From Actinomadura fibrosa (GTDB taxonomy: Bacteria > Actinomycetota > Actinomycetes > Streptosporangiales > Streptosporangiaceae), in assembly GCF_900659615.1 (NCBI RefSeq), contig NZ_CAACUY010000001.1, positions 158,458-222,457 on the forward strand: a stretch of DNA of 64,000 bases, given 5' to 3'. Numbering within the stretch: the first letter of the stretch is position 1; the number at the start of each line of letters is the position of its first letter. A program made the position numbers and the translations under genes. Of the stretch, positions 42,337 through 50,569 are shown piece by piece. The notes beneath the pieces are model-generated. The model worked only from the letters and a program-made list of their open reading frames with translations. It did not search any database and was not told where the DNA came from.

Positions 42337-43671
42337 ATGGCCCAGTCCGGCTCGTCCCACGACCTGCTCGACGCCGTACGGTCCGGCGCGAGCGGCCCCG
42401 AGCTGCAGGAGATCGACCTGCCGACCCGCTTCCGCGCCGCGTTCACGCGCAAGGAGGAGGTCGGGATCTTCGAGGGGCAGACCGACAAGGACGTCCGGCG
42501 CTCGCTCCACGTGGGCGAGGTGGACATGCCCGAGCTCGCGCCCGACGAGTGCGTGGTCGCCGTCATGGCCGCGGCGATCAACTTCAACACCGTCTGGTCG
42601 GCGATCTTCGAGCCGGTGCCGACCTTCGCCTTCCTGGAGAAGTTCGGCCGCCAGGGCTGGTACGGCGCCCGCCACGACCTCCCGTACCACATCCTCGGCT
42701 CCGACGGCGCCGGCGTGGTCGTCCGCACCGGCAGCGGCGTGAAGAGCTGGAAGGTGGGCGACAAGGTCGTCCTCTCCCCGTCCTACGTGGACGAGGAGGA
42801 CCACGGCTCCTACGACGACGGCATGATGAGCGAGAGCCAGCTCGCCTGGGGCTTCGAGACCAACTTCGGCTCCCTCGGCGAGTACTGCATCGTCAAGGCC
42901 AACCAGCTCATCCGCAAGCCCGCCCACCTCAGCTGGGAGGAGGCGGGCTCCAACACCCTCTGCGCCGCCACCGCCTACCGGATGCTCGTCGGCTCGCACG
43001 GCGCCCGCATGAAGCAGGGCGACGTCGTCCTGATCTGGGGCGCCACGGGCGGCCTCGGCTCCTACGCCACCCAGCTCGTCAAGAACGGCGGCGGCATCCC
43101 CGTCGCGGTCGTCTCGTCCGAGGAGAAGGCCGAGATCGTCCGCGCCCAGGGCTGCGATCACATCATCAACCGCAACGAGCTCGACCTCGGCGAGCAGGGC
43201 CTCCGCCACCCCAAGGCCGGCCGCATGCTCGGCGAGGCCATCCGCCGCCTCGTCGGCGAGGACCCCGGCATCGTCTTCGAGTACCTCGGCCGCGAGACCT
43301 TCGGCGCGTCCGTCTACGTCGCCAAGCGCGGCGGCAAGATCGTCACCTGCGGCTCGTCCACCGGCTACAAGCACGACTACGACAACCGCTTCCTCTGGAT
43401 GCGCCTCAAGAGCATCATCGGCTCGCACGGCTTCAACTACCACGAGGCCGTCGAGACCAACCGCCTCATCGGCCTCGGCATGATCCACCCGACCCTCTCC
43501 ACGGTGTTCCCCCTGGAGCAGGCCGGCGACGCGACCCGCGCCGTCCAGACCAACCAGCACATCGGCAAGGTCGCCGTCCTCTGCGGCGCCGACGCCGAGG
43601 GCCAGGGCATCGACGACCCGGCCCTCCGCGAGCGCATCGGCGAGGAGCACTTCAACCTGTACCGCCGCTGA
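42337..43671 (+). CDS. ccr: Crotonyl-CoA carboxylase/reductase (CCR) family enzyme
   Basis: 444 aa, 38 bp after the megasynthase stop with CGGAGGAC as ribosome-binding site. Reductively carboxylates an alpha,beta-unsaturated acyl-CoA to an alkylmalonyl-CoA with NADPH and CO2. The CO2-binding set described for the Kitasatospora enzyme is recognisable: Asn 82 in INFNTVW, Phe-Glu (173-174) in GFETNFGS and His in GSHGFNY. IWGATGGLGSYATQL is the nucleotide-binding loop. PKS-linked CCRs supply branched extender units; that is the inferred role here, in place of the AccD4-type carboxylase used for mycolates. A general ethylmalonyl-CoA-pathway role is possible, but operon position argues for the PKS. 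Confidence 0.95.
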   Translation: MAQSGSSHDLLDAVRSGASGPELQEIDLPTRFRAAFTRKEEVGIFEGQTDKDVRRSLHVGEVDMPELAPDECVVAVMAAAINFNTVWSAIFEPVPTFAFLEKFGRQGWYGARHDLPYHILGSDGAGVVVRTGSGVKSWKVGDKVVLSPSYVDEEDHGSYDDGMMSESQLAWGFETNFGSLGEYCIVKANQLIRKPAHLSWEEAGSNTLCAATAYRMLVGSHGARMKQGDVVLIWGATGGLGSYATQLVKNGGGIPVAVVSSEEKAEIVRAQGCDHIINRNELDLGEQGLRHPKAGRMLGEAIRRLVGEDPGIVFEYLGRETFGASVYVAKRGGKIVTCGSSTGYKHDYDNRFLWMRLKSIIGSHGFNYHEAVETNRLIGLGMIHPTLSTVFPLEQAGDATRAVQTNQHIGKVAVLCGADAEGQGIDDPALRERIGEEHFNLYRR

Positions 43672-43680
43672 CCCACCCCG

Positions 43681-43720
43681 CGTGGCGGGGCCGGCACCCC
43701 CGGCCCCGCCACGAACTTTT
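43681..43720 (+). terminator. Terminator of the megasynthase-CCR operon
   Basis: CGTGGCGGGGCCGG (43681-43694) and CCGGCCCCGCCACG (43700-43713) make a perfect 14-bp stem, 9 bp after the CCR stop; tail AACTTTTC. Confidence 0.92.
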
Positions 43721-43763
43721 CACAAACGCTGCGTAATGGCTTGAGCACACATAGTGTTCTCGC

Positions 43764-44603
43764 ATGCCCAGCAACATCCACGAGCTCCCCCTGGAGATGG
43801 TGCGCAACCGTCCCCAGCTCGTCCCCGAACTCCTCAAAAGCCTCGGCGTACCCATACCCGACGAACCCGCCACGCTGACGTCGGAGTCCTACGCCGACCT
43901 CAACCCCGCCGAACTCCGCTGCGACGCCACCGTCCTGCTCGGCGACCCCAAGAAACCCCAGCTCGGCATCGTCGTCGAGTCGCAACGACGCATTAACCTC
44001 GACAAGACCTACAGCTGGCCCGCCTACCTGACCTCCCTGCGCCTACGGCGCCGATGCCCGGTCATCCTCCTCATCCTCTGCCCCGACCCGGCCACCGCCC
44101 GCGGCTGCGCCACCCCCATCAAGCTGGGCCACCCCGAATGGGTCCTCACACCCCTGGCCATGTCCCCCGAGGACCTGCCCCCCATCACCGACCCCGCCCA
44201 AGCCGGACGCCTCCCCGAACTGGCCGTCCTCAGCGCCCCCGCCCACGCCGACGGCCCCCAAGCCCCGGCCGTCATCCAGGCCCTCGCCGGAGCCATCGAC
44301 GCCCTCCCCGGTGACACCGGCCCGCTGTACTATGACTACGTACTGTCGCGGTTGTCTGACGCCGCCCGCAAGATCCTGGAGAAGACCATGGACCTCAAGA
44401 ACTACGAGTGGCAGTCAGACTTCGCCAAGACCCACGAGGCCCGGGGTGAGGCCAAGTCGATCCTCCTCGTCCTCGACGCTCGCGGGATCGATGTTCCGGC
44501 CGAGATTCGCAGTCGGGTCAACGAGTGCACCGATCTTGAGCTGCTTGCGCGGTTGGTTCGGCGGGCTGCGGTGATCGAGAGTGCGGACGAGCTGTTCGAC
44601 TGA
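43764..44603 (+). CDS. Rpn/PD-(D/E)XK-like nuclease family protein
   Basis: 279 aa. N-terminal region MPSNIHELPLEMVRNRPQLVPELLKSLG, then RCDATVLLGDP and LGIVVESQRR: an Asp followed at the right spacing by E-x-Q, the degenerate PD-(D/E)XK motif of Rpn/YhgA-like and related proteins. YSWPAYLTSLRLRRRCPVILLILCPD follows, and the C-terminus is helical. This is a multi-copy family in streptomycetes that I recall as unannotated; nuclease assignment is by motif only. The gene is lower in codon bias than the CCR gene before it and is likely mobile. Ends in a hairpin shared with qcrB. Confidence 0.65.
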   Translation: MPSNIHELPLEMVRNRPQLVPELLKSLGVPIPDEPATLTSESYADLNPAELRCDATVLLGDPKKPQLGIVVESQRRINLDKTYSWPAYLTSLRLRRRCPVILLILCPDPATARGCATPIKLGHPEWVLTPLAMSPEDLPPITDPAQAGRLPELAVLSAPAHADGPQAPAVIQALAGAIDALPGDTGPLYYDYVLSRLSDAARKILEKTMDLKNYEWQSDFAKTHEARGEAKSILLVLDARGIDVPAEIRSRVNECTDLELLARLVRRAAVIESADELFD

Positions 44604-44613
44604 TCGTTGGGGG

Positions 44614-44648
44614 ACGCCCCGTGCCGAGTTTCGGTGCGGGGCGTTTCG
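44614..44648. terminator. Terminator between the Rpn-like gene and qcrB
   Basis: ACGCCCCGTGCCG (44614-44626) pairs with CGGTGCGGGGCGT (44632-44644) apart from one mismatch-like G-U pair; loop AGTTT. Confidence 0.8.
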
Positions 44649-44651
44649 CTT

Positions 44652-46268
44652 CTAGGGGTCTAGGGCCTCGTGTTTTTCGTGGTCGCCGTTGGGGGCGGTG
44701 CGCAGGTCGGCTCGGAAGCGGCGGTTCAGGGCCAGGCGGGCCCGGCCCAGGCGGGTGCGGGCTCCGGGGGGTGTGACGCCCTCGGTGTCGGGACGGGCCA
44801 GGGGGATCGCCGGGGGCGGGCGCTCGTCCTGGATGGTGGCGAGGGCGGCGGTGTCCAGGGGGCGTTCCACTTCGATGTACTCGCCGCTGGGCAGGCGGCG
44901 GATCACGCCCGTTTCCAGGCCGTGGTGGGCGAGGTCGAGGTCGCGGCGCTGGAGGCCCAGGCAGATGCGGTAGGTGATGGCGTACGCGACGATCGGGCCG
45001 AGGATGATGGTGAAGCGGAAGAACCAGGTCGTCCAGAAGAGCGGGATCTGGAAGCGGTTCGCGATGACGTCGTTGCCGCCGGCGAGCCAGAGGACGCCGT
45101 AGAAGACGACGCCGCCGGCGCCGATGGCGGTGCGGACGGGGACGTCGCGGGGGCGGTCGAGCAGGTGGTGGATCTCGTGGTCGCCGGTGACCCAGCGTTC
45201 GAGGAACGGGTAGGCGGCGAGGCCGGTGAACAGCAGGCCGGGGACGACGAGGGCGGGGATGAGGACGCTCAGCGGCAGGGTGTGGCCCCAGGCGTTGATC
45301 TCCCAGGCGGGCATCATGCGGAGCGAGCCTTCCAGCCAGCCCATGTACCAGTCGGGCTGGGAGCCGGAGCTGATCGCGCCGGGGTCGTAGGGGCCGAACA
45401 GCCAGATGGGGTTGATCTGGAAGAACGTCGCGAGCAGGGCGGTGACGCCGAAGACCCAGAGGAAGTACGCGGTGGTCTTGCCGATGAAGACGGGGAAGAA
45501 CTGGTAGCCGTACACCGTCCTGTTGGAGCTGCCCTTGCCGGGGAACTGGGTGTGCGTCTGCCGCCAGGTGAGGACGACGGCGTGCAGCGGGATGAGGGCG
45601 GCGAGGATGCCGGGGATCAGCAGGACGTGGATGACGTAGAGGCGGGGGATGATCTCGGTGCCGGGGAACTCGCCGCCGAACAGGAACATCATGAGGTAGG
45701 AGCCGACGAGCGGGAGCGAGGCGATGACGCCTTCGAGGATGCGGAGGCCGGTGCCGGAGAGCAGGTCGTCGGGGAGCGAGTAGCCGAACAGGCCGTTCAG
45801 CATGACGAGCATGAACAGGACGACGCCGATCAGCCAGTTCAGCTCGCGGGGCTTGCGGAACGCGCCGGTGAAGAAGTTGCGCAGCAGGTGGACGACGATG
45901 GCGGCGAGGAAGATGACCGTCGCCCAGTGGTGGACCTGCCGCATGAGCAGGCCGCCGCGGACGTCGAAGGTGATCTTCAGCGTGGACGCGTACGCCTCGC
46001 TCATCCGGACGCCGTGCAGCGGGCCGTAGGAGCCGTCGTAGAGCACCTCGTCCATGCTCGGCTTGAAGAAGAACGTGAGGAAGACGCCGCTCAGCAGGAT
46101 GATCACGAACGAGTACATCGCGATCTCGCCGAGCAGGAAGCTCCAGTGGTCCGGGAAGGCCTTGCGCACGGCCTTGCGGAGGAAGGGCGTGCCGCCGAAG
46201 CGCTCGTCGACGGCGCGGCCCGCCGCGCCGAGCCGCGGGGGGACGCGGTCGCCGGAACCTGAGGGCAC
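44652..46268 (-). CDS. qcrB: Cytochrome b subunit of the bc1 complex (QcrB), lone copy
   Basis: 538 aa from GTG 46268. Quinol oxidation/reduction subunit with about nine membrane helices. The four haem-ligand His are visible as pairs in RQVHHWATVIFLAAIVVHLLRNF and HVLLIPGILAALIPLHAVVLTW; the Qo-site motif is PDWY (QPDWYMGW). The C-terminal cytoplasmic extension (SGEYIEVERPLD onward) is typical of actinobacterial QcrB. In actinomycetes qcrB normally follows qcrC and qcrA; here it stands alone, divergent from a PucR regulator gene, so it is probably a paralogue with conditional expression. Confidence 0.95.
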   Translation of the reverse strand: MPSGSGDRVPPRLGAAGRAVDERFGGTPFLRKAVRKAFPDHWSFLLGEIAMYSFVIILLSGVFLTFFFKPSMDEVLYDGSYGPLHGVRMSEAYASTLKITFDVRGGLLMRQVHHWATVIFLAAIVVHLLRNFFTGAFRKPRELNWLIGVVLFMLVMLNGLFGYSLPDDLLSGTGLRILEGVIASLPLVGSYLMMFLFGGEFPGTEIIPRLYVIHVLLIPGILAALIPLHAVVLTWRQTHTQFPGKGSSNRTVYGYQFFPVFIGKTTAYFLWVFGVTALLATFFQINPIWLFGPYDPGAISSGSQPDWYMGWLEGSLRMMPAWEINAWGHTLPLSVLIPALVVPGLLFTGLAAYPFLERWVTGDHEIHHLLDRPRDVPVRTAIGAGGVVFYGVLWLAGGNDVIANRFQIPLFWTTWFFRFTIILGPIVAYAITYRICLGLQRRDLDLAHHGLETGVIRRLPSGEYIEVERPLDTAALATIQDERPPPAIPLARPDTEGVTPPGARTRLGRARLALNRRFRADLRTAPNGDHEKHEALDP

Positions 46269-46510
46269 GTGATCACCTCACGCCTCGTTCGCTCGTGCCT
46301 TCACTGTCGCACCGGAGGGCGGGCCCGGCCAGGGGGACGTCCCCGCTGTGAAGTTCTGCGGTGGAATCGGCCGAAGCTGGTCGAAATCAGACCTAGACTT
46401 TGCGCCCCAGCGCGTATCAGGTCATGATTTGCCCCACATGGACCACGTAAGTAAGTAATTACCCCGTGTGTATGGCGCGCGACGCAGGGGGAGAGCGGCG
46501 GGAGGTACAC

Positions 46511-47788
46511 GTGGCGGACGAGGGATCCACCGCTTACGGGCGCCCGTGGGCGGACATCCCCAGGGAACTGGCCGACCACATGCGCCCGCACCTCGACGAG
46601 GTGGCGGACGACATGATCCAGGAGATCCAGACGCGCGTCAGGGAGTACGACCGGCCGGGCGACGGCTCCTACTCGAGCACGTTGCGGACGGCCGTCGAGC
46701 GCGTCCTGCACTACTTCGTGGACCGGGTGGCCGATCCCGGCCACGACCCGAGCCCGGTCACCGACTTCTTCCGCGCGATCGGGCGGGGCGAGGCCGGCGA
46801 GGGCCGGAGCTTGGACGCGATGCAGACCGCGATGCGGGTCGGCGGCATGGTCGCCTGGCGGCGGATCACCGCGGGCGCGGACGCCCTCCAGGCGTCGCCG
46901 CGGATGCTCGGCTCCGTCGGCGAGGTGCTCATGCAGTTCCAGGACGAGCTGGCCGCGGCGGCCGCCGAGGGGTACTCGCAGGCGAAGGCGGCCGTGGCGG
47001 GCGAGATGCAGCGCCGCCGCAAGCGGCTGCTGGACCTGCTGTTCGCCGACCCGCCGGCCGCGCCGGAGGCGATCGCCGACCTCGCCGCCGCGGCGCACTG
47101 GCCGGTGCCCCGCACGGTCGCGGCCGTCGCGCTCGGCCGGCACCACCAGGACGCCCGGCACCCGGCGTTCCCGCCGGACGTCCTCGCCGACCTGACCCGC
47201 CGCACGCCGAGCCTGATCATCCCGGACCCGGACGGCCCCGGCCGCGCCAAGCTGGTGGACCGCGCGCTGGCCGGCACGCTCGCGGTGGTGGGGCCGACCG
47301 TCCCGGTCATCGAGGCGGCGCGGTCGATCCAGTGGGCCCGCAAGACGCTCGGGCTCGTCCAGCGCGGCGTGATCGACACCGAGGGCGAGGTGATCCGCAG
47401 CGTGGAGCACATGTCCACGCTGATCCTGTTCCAGGACGAGGAGCTCATCACCTCGCTCGCCGACCTGCGCCTCGCGCCGCTGGCCCACCTGCGGTCGAGC
47501 CAGCAGGACCGGCTCGCCGAGACGCTGCTGGCGTGGCTCCAGTCCGGCCGCAACGCCAACGAGGTCGCGATGCGGCTGCACGTACACCCGCAGACCGTCC
47601 GCTACCGGCTGCGCCAGCTGGAGGAGCTGTTCGGCGACCAGTTGCTGGACCCCGACCTGCGCTTCGACCTGGAGATCGTGCTGCGGGCCCGGGCGCTGCT
47701 GGCGGAGGGCGCCGGCGAGCACATCGTGTCCCCGGCCCGCGAGGTCGTCGGCGACAGCGGCGAGGTGGTCAGTTTCCGCCGGACCTGA
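46511..47788 (+). CDS. PucR/CdaR-type helix-turn-helix regulator
   Basis: 425 aa from GTG 46511, with GGGAGGTACAC upstream; GTG 46466 is an alternative. N-terminal 180 residues form a helical RsbRD-like sensory domain (LADHMRPHLDEVADDMIQEIQTRV), then a GGDEF-like degenerate middle, and a C-terminal HTH_30 motif: LLAWLQSGRNANEVAMRLHVHPQTVRYRLRQLEELFGDQLLDPDLRFDLEIVLRA, the PucR signature. Activator-type regulators of this kind often control adjacent genes; the divergent qcrB, 242 bp away, is the candidate. Confidence 0.9.
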   Translation: MADEGSTAYGRPWADIPRELADHMRPHLDEVADDMIQEIQTRVREYDRPGDGSYSSTLRTAVERVLHYFVDRVADPGHDPSPVTDFFRAIGRGEAGEGRSLDAMQTAMRVGGMVAWRRITAGADALQASPRMLGSVGEVLMQFQDELAAAAAEGYSQAKAAVAGEMQRRRKRLLDLLFADPPAAPEAIADLAAAAHWPVPRTVAAVALGRHHQDARHPAFPPDVLADLTRRTPSLIIPDPDGPGRAKLVDRALAGTLAVVGPTVPVIEAARSIQWARKTLGLVQRGVIDTEGEVIRSVEHMSTLILFQDEELITSLADLRLAPLAHLRSSQQDRLAETLLAWLQSGRNANEVAMRLHVHPQTVRYRLRQLEELFGDQLLDPDLRFDLEIVLRARALLAEGAGEHIVSPAREVVGDSGEVVSFRRT

Positions 47789-47996
47789 CCCGCAGCCCCT
47801 CGGCGGTGGCGACGCGCTCGGCCAGCCGGGTCTGGGCGTCGCAGAGCAGCCACAGCTCGCCCTCGTCGGCGGCGACGAGCTCCTCCAGGCAGCCGTTCAG
47901 CAACTGGTAGTCCGAGAGGGGGCCCACGCGCGTGGCCCGCAGGCTCCCGGCCGAGCGCTCGGCGTGCCATCCGGGCACGCACCTGATCACCGACAT
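47769..47996 (-). CDS. Small hypothetical protein
   Basis: 75 aa, from ATG 47996. Contains YQLLNGCLEELVAADEGELWLLCDAQTRLAERVATAEGL, a regular amphipathic helix pair that looks like real coding sequence. No family recognised. Its last 20 bp overlap the 3' end of the PucR gene. Confidence 0.5.
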   Translation of the reverse strand: MSVIRCVPGWHAERSAGSLRATRVGPLSDYQLLNGCLEELVAADEGELWLLCDAQTRLAERVATAEGLRVRSGGN

Positions 47997-48178
47997 CGCC
48001 GCGGACTCCTTGGTCGCCCCATGGTAGGTCTACCGTAGGACGGCGGCCCCGCCCCCACAACGCGTTCGGCGATACCGAGTGTCCGGTTCCGGCAACCGTG
48101 CGTGACGGTGTGCCGGGTGCCGGGAGCCCCGCCTGTGTACCGTGTGGTCGTTCAGCGCAGTACGGAGCAGGGACGGGT

Positions 48179-48928
48179 ATGCCGCGACCTCCCACGAAGG
48201 CCCAGGCGATCACTCGTGCGCTGGGCGCGCGGATCGTCGAGGGCGAGCTGGAGCCGGGCGCGTGGCTGCCGTCGGAGCGCGAGCTGGCGCGGGCGTACGG
48301 CGCCGACCGCTCGACCGTGCGGCGGGCCCTGCGGATGCTCGCCGATCAGGGGCTCGTGCAGGTCAGGCACGGCGCGGGCGTGCAGGTGCGGCCCGCGTCG
48401 CCGGTGCGGCGCAGCGCGTCCGACATCACCCGGCAGGTCGGCGCGTGGCGCGGCTTCCACGTGTCGGCCGGGGCGGACGGGCGCCGGCCGTTCACCCGGA
48501 CCACCGTCGGCGAGGTCGAGGCGGACGCGCGGCTGTCGCGCCGGCTGGACGTCCCCGCCGGGACGCGGGTGCTGGAGCGGGCCCGGGTGCAGGGGCTGGA
48601 CGGCGAGCCGCCCGTCCAGACGGCGACGACGTGGGTGGTGCCGGACGTCGTCGCGCGGATCCCGGTGCTGCGGCAGGTCGACACGGGGCCGGGCGGCATC
48701 TACTCGCGGCTGGAGGAGGCGGGGTTCCGGCTGCGGTTCGAGGAGGCGGTGACGTGCCGCCTGCCCTTGCCGGACGAGCGCGAGACGTTGCGGATCGGTT
48801 CCGAGCAGCCCGTCCTGACCCTGTGGCGCCGCGCGTACGACCAGGATGAGCGCGTGGTGGAGGTGACCCACCGCGTCGTGGTGGGCGACCGCCACGAACT
48901 CGTCTACCGATACGGCTCGGGGGCCTGA
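48179..48928 (+). CDS. GntR family regulator with UTRA domain (HutC subfamily)
   Basis: 249 aa from ATG 48179. The N-terminal winged helix LGARIVEGELEPGAWLPSERELARAYGADRSTVRRALRMLADQGLVQVRHGAGVQV is canonical GntR. The C-terminal UTRA fold includes LDVPAGTRVLERARVQGLDGEPPVQTATTWV and EEAVTCRLPLPDERETLRIGSEQPVLTLWRRAYDQDERVVEVTHRVVVGDRHELVY. It binds a sugar- or nucleotide-like ligand. It is followed after one base by the Nudix gene, so the pair is cotranscribed and the ligand may be a nucleotide metabolite. Confidence 0.94.
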   Translation: MPRPPTKAQAITRALGARIVEGELEPGAWLPSERELARAYGADRSTVRRALRMLADQGLVQVRHGAGVQVRPASPVRRSASDITRQVGAWRGFHVSAGADGRRPFTRTTVGEVEADARLSRRLDVPAGTRVLERARVQGLDGEPPVQTATTWVVPDVVARIPVLRQVDTGPGGIYSRLEEAGFRLRFEEAVTCRLPLPDERETLRIGSEQPVLTLWRRAYDQDERVVEVTHRVVVGDRHELVYRYGSGA

Positions 48929-48929
48929 C

Positions 48930-49505
48930 GTGAACGATGAGGGCTACGTGGACAACGTCGAGGAGCACGCCGTCCGCCAGGTCGGCACGCGCGTGGTGTA
49001 CGAGAACCCGTGGATGACCGTCCGCGAGGACGAGGTCGAGCGGCTGGACGGGTCGCGCGGCATCTACGGCGTCGTCGACAAGCCCGACTTCGCGCTGGTG
49101 ATCCCGGCGGAGAACGGCGGCTTCCACCTGGTGGAGGAGTACCGGTACCCGATCGGGCGGCGGACCTGGAGCTTCCCGCAGGGCACGATGCCGGGCACCC
49201 GGCGCGCGGACCCGGAGGAGCTGGCCCGGCGGGAGCTGGCCGAGGAGGCCGGCCTGCGCGCGGGGACGCTGCGCCACCTCGGCCGCCTGAACAGCTCGCA
49301 CGGGACGAGCTCCCAGGCCTTCGACGCCTTCCTCGCGACGGACCTCACGGCGGGGGAGGCCGCCCGCGAGCACGAGGAGCAGGACATGCGGCAGCGGTGG
49401 GTGTCCCGGGCCGAGTTCAAGGCCATGATCAGGGACGGGTCGATCACCGACGACTCGTCGCTCGCCGCGTACACGCTCCTCGTCCTCGCCGAGGAGGACT
49501 CCTAG
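48930..49505 (+). CDS. Nudix hydrolase, ADP-ribose pyrophosphatase-like
   Basis: 191 aa from GTG 48930, one base after the GntR stop. The Nudix box spans GTMPGTRRADPEELARRELAEEAGL (G-x5-E not strictly spaced, REL-x-EE-x-GL intact). The pattern before it, VVYENPWMTVREDEV, VIPAENGGFHLVEEYRYPIGRRTWSFPQG, matches ADP-ribose pyrophosphatases of the NudF type, and RWVSRAEFKAMI follows. Hydrolysis of an ADP-sugar is inferred. It converges on the histidine kinase gene with a 4-bp overlap. Confidence 0.92.
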   Translation: MNDEGYVDNVEEHAVRQVGTRVVYENPWMTVREDEVERLDGSRGIYGVVDKPDFALVIPAENGGFHLVEEYRYPIGRRTWSFPQGTMPGTRRADPEELARRELAEEAGLRAGTLRHLGRLNSSHGTSSQAFDAFLATDLTAGEAAREHEEQDMRQRWVSRAEFKAMIRDGSITDDSSLAAYTLLVLAEEDS

Positions 49506-50569
49506 GCGCCCGGCTGCGGGGGGAGCGCCACGCGGATCCGGCAGCCGCCGGGGGTGTCGAGGACGGTGATCTCGCCGCCGTGCAGGTCGGTCGCCCAGCG
49601 GGCGATGGCGAGGCCGAGGCCGGTGCCGCCGCCGGGCGTCCCGGCGCGGGGCCCGGACGCGGCGCCGCGGGAGAACCGCTCGAAGACGCGCTCGCGCTCC
49701 TCCCGGGGGATGCCGGGGCCCTCGTCGGCGACCTCCAGCACCAGCCCGCCGGGGGTGCCGCCCTGGCGGGCGGTGACGGTGACGGGGCGGCCGGGCGGGC
49801 CGTGCCGGGCGGCGTTGTCGAGCAGGTTCGCGACCACCTGGTGGAGGCGGTCGCGGTCGGCGGTGGCGTGCAGGCCGGGGGCGACGTCGGACGTGAACGT
49901 CACGTCCGGGTGGCTCGCGGCGGCCTCCGCGGTGACGTCGGCGATGAACGCGGCGATGTCGAGCCGGTCCAGGTCGAGCGCCGCGGCGCCCGCGTCGGCG
50001 CGGGACAGGTCGAGGAGCTGGGTGACGAGCCGTCCGAGCCGCTCGGTCTGCTCCAGCGCGGAGTCGAGGACGTCGGGCGCGGCGGGCGTGACGCCGTCCG
50101 CGACGTTCTCCAGGACGGCCCGCAGCGCGCTGATCGGGGTCCGCAGCTCGTGCGAGACGTTCGCGACGAACTCGCGGCGCTGCCGGTCCACCTCGGCGAG
50201 GTCGGCGGCCATCCGGTTGAACGCCTGGGCCAGCTCGCCGACCTCGTCGCGGGAGGTGGCGCGGACGCGGCGGCTGTAGTCGCCGCGCGCCATCGCCCGC
50301 GCCGCCGCGGTCATCTCGCGCAGCGGCGCGGTCATGCCGTGCGCGAGGAGCTGGATCACGACGAGCGAGATGAGGACGCCGACCGGCATCGTCTGCCGCG
50401 CCCGGAACCCCAGCGGATATCCCCAGAGGACGATGAGGACGGCGACGCACGCCGTCACCACCACGACGACGCCGAACTTGACCTTGATCGAGCGCAGCGG
50501 GTCCAGCGGGCGCGGGAGCCTCGCCCACAGCCTGTGGACAACGGGCGCGGGCGGTCCCTCGGCGGTCAC
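49502..50569 (-). CDS. HAMP sensor histidine kinase
   Basis: 355 aa from GTG 50569, which overlaps the response-regulator stop by 4 bp. Two membrane helices close together (VKFGVVVVVTACVAVLIVLWGYP and MPVGVLISLVVIQLLAHG) enclose almost no outside domain, then HAMP (PLREMTAAARAMARGDYSRRVRA), HisKA with His in FVANVSHELRTPISALRA, and HATPase (LLDNAARHG, VADEGPGIP, GGGTGLGLAIAR). It senses within the membrane or through partners and phosphorylates the regulator at 50566. Confidence 0.95.
   Translation of the reverse strand: MTAEGPPAPVVHRLWARLPRPLDPLRSIKVKFGVVVVVTACVAVLIVLWGYPLGFRARQTMPVGVLISLVVIQLLAHGMTAPLREMTAAARAMARGDYSRRVRATSRDEVGELAQAFNRMAADLAEVDRQRREFVANVSHELRTPISALRAVLENVADGVTPAAPDVLDSALEQTERLGRLVTQLLDLSRADAGAAALDLDRLDIAAFIADVTAEAAASHPDVTFTSDVAPGLHATADRDRLHQVVANLLDNAARHGPPGRPVTVTARQGGTPGGLVLEVADEGPGIPREERERVFERFSRGAASGPRAGTPGGGTGLGLAIARWATDLHGGEITVLDTPGGCRIRVALPPQPGA

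Noticed and set aside
25681..43720. Genuine mycolic acid cluster of a Corynebacteriales genome
   Set aside because: Gene order differs (FAAL, synthase and carboxylase are not adjacent), the synthase has extra DH-like and KR domains, and no accD4, cmrA or arabinogalactan genes are present.
47769..47910. Longer plus-strand frame running past the PucR stop (to 47910)
   Set aside because: It is a different frame with Arg/Pro/Gly-rich composition; the PucR frame ends at 47788 after the conserved HTH_30 tail.
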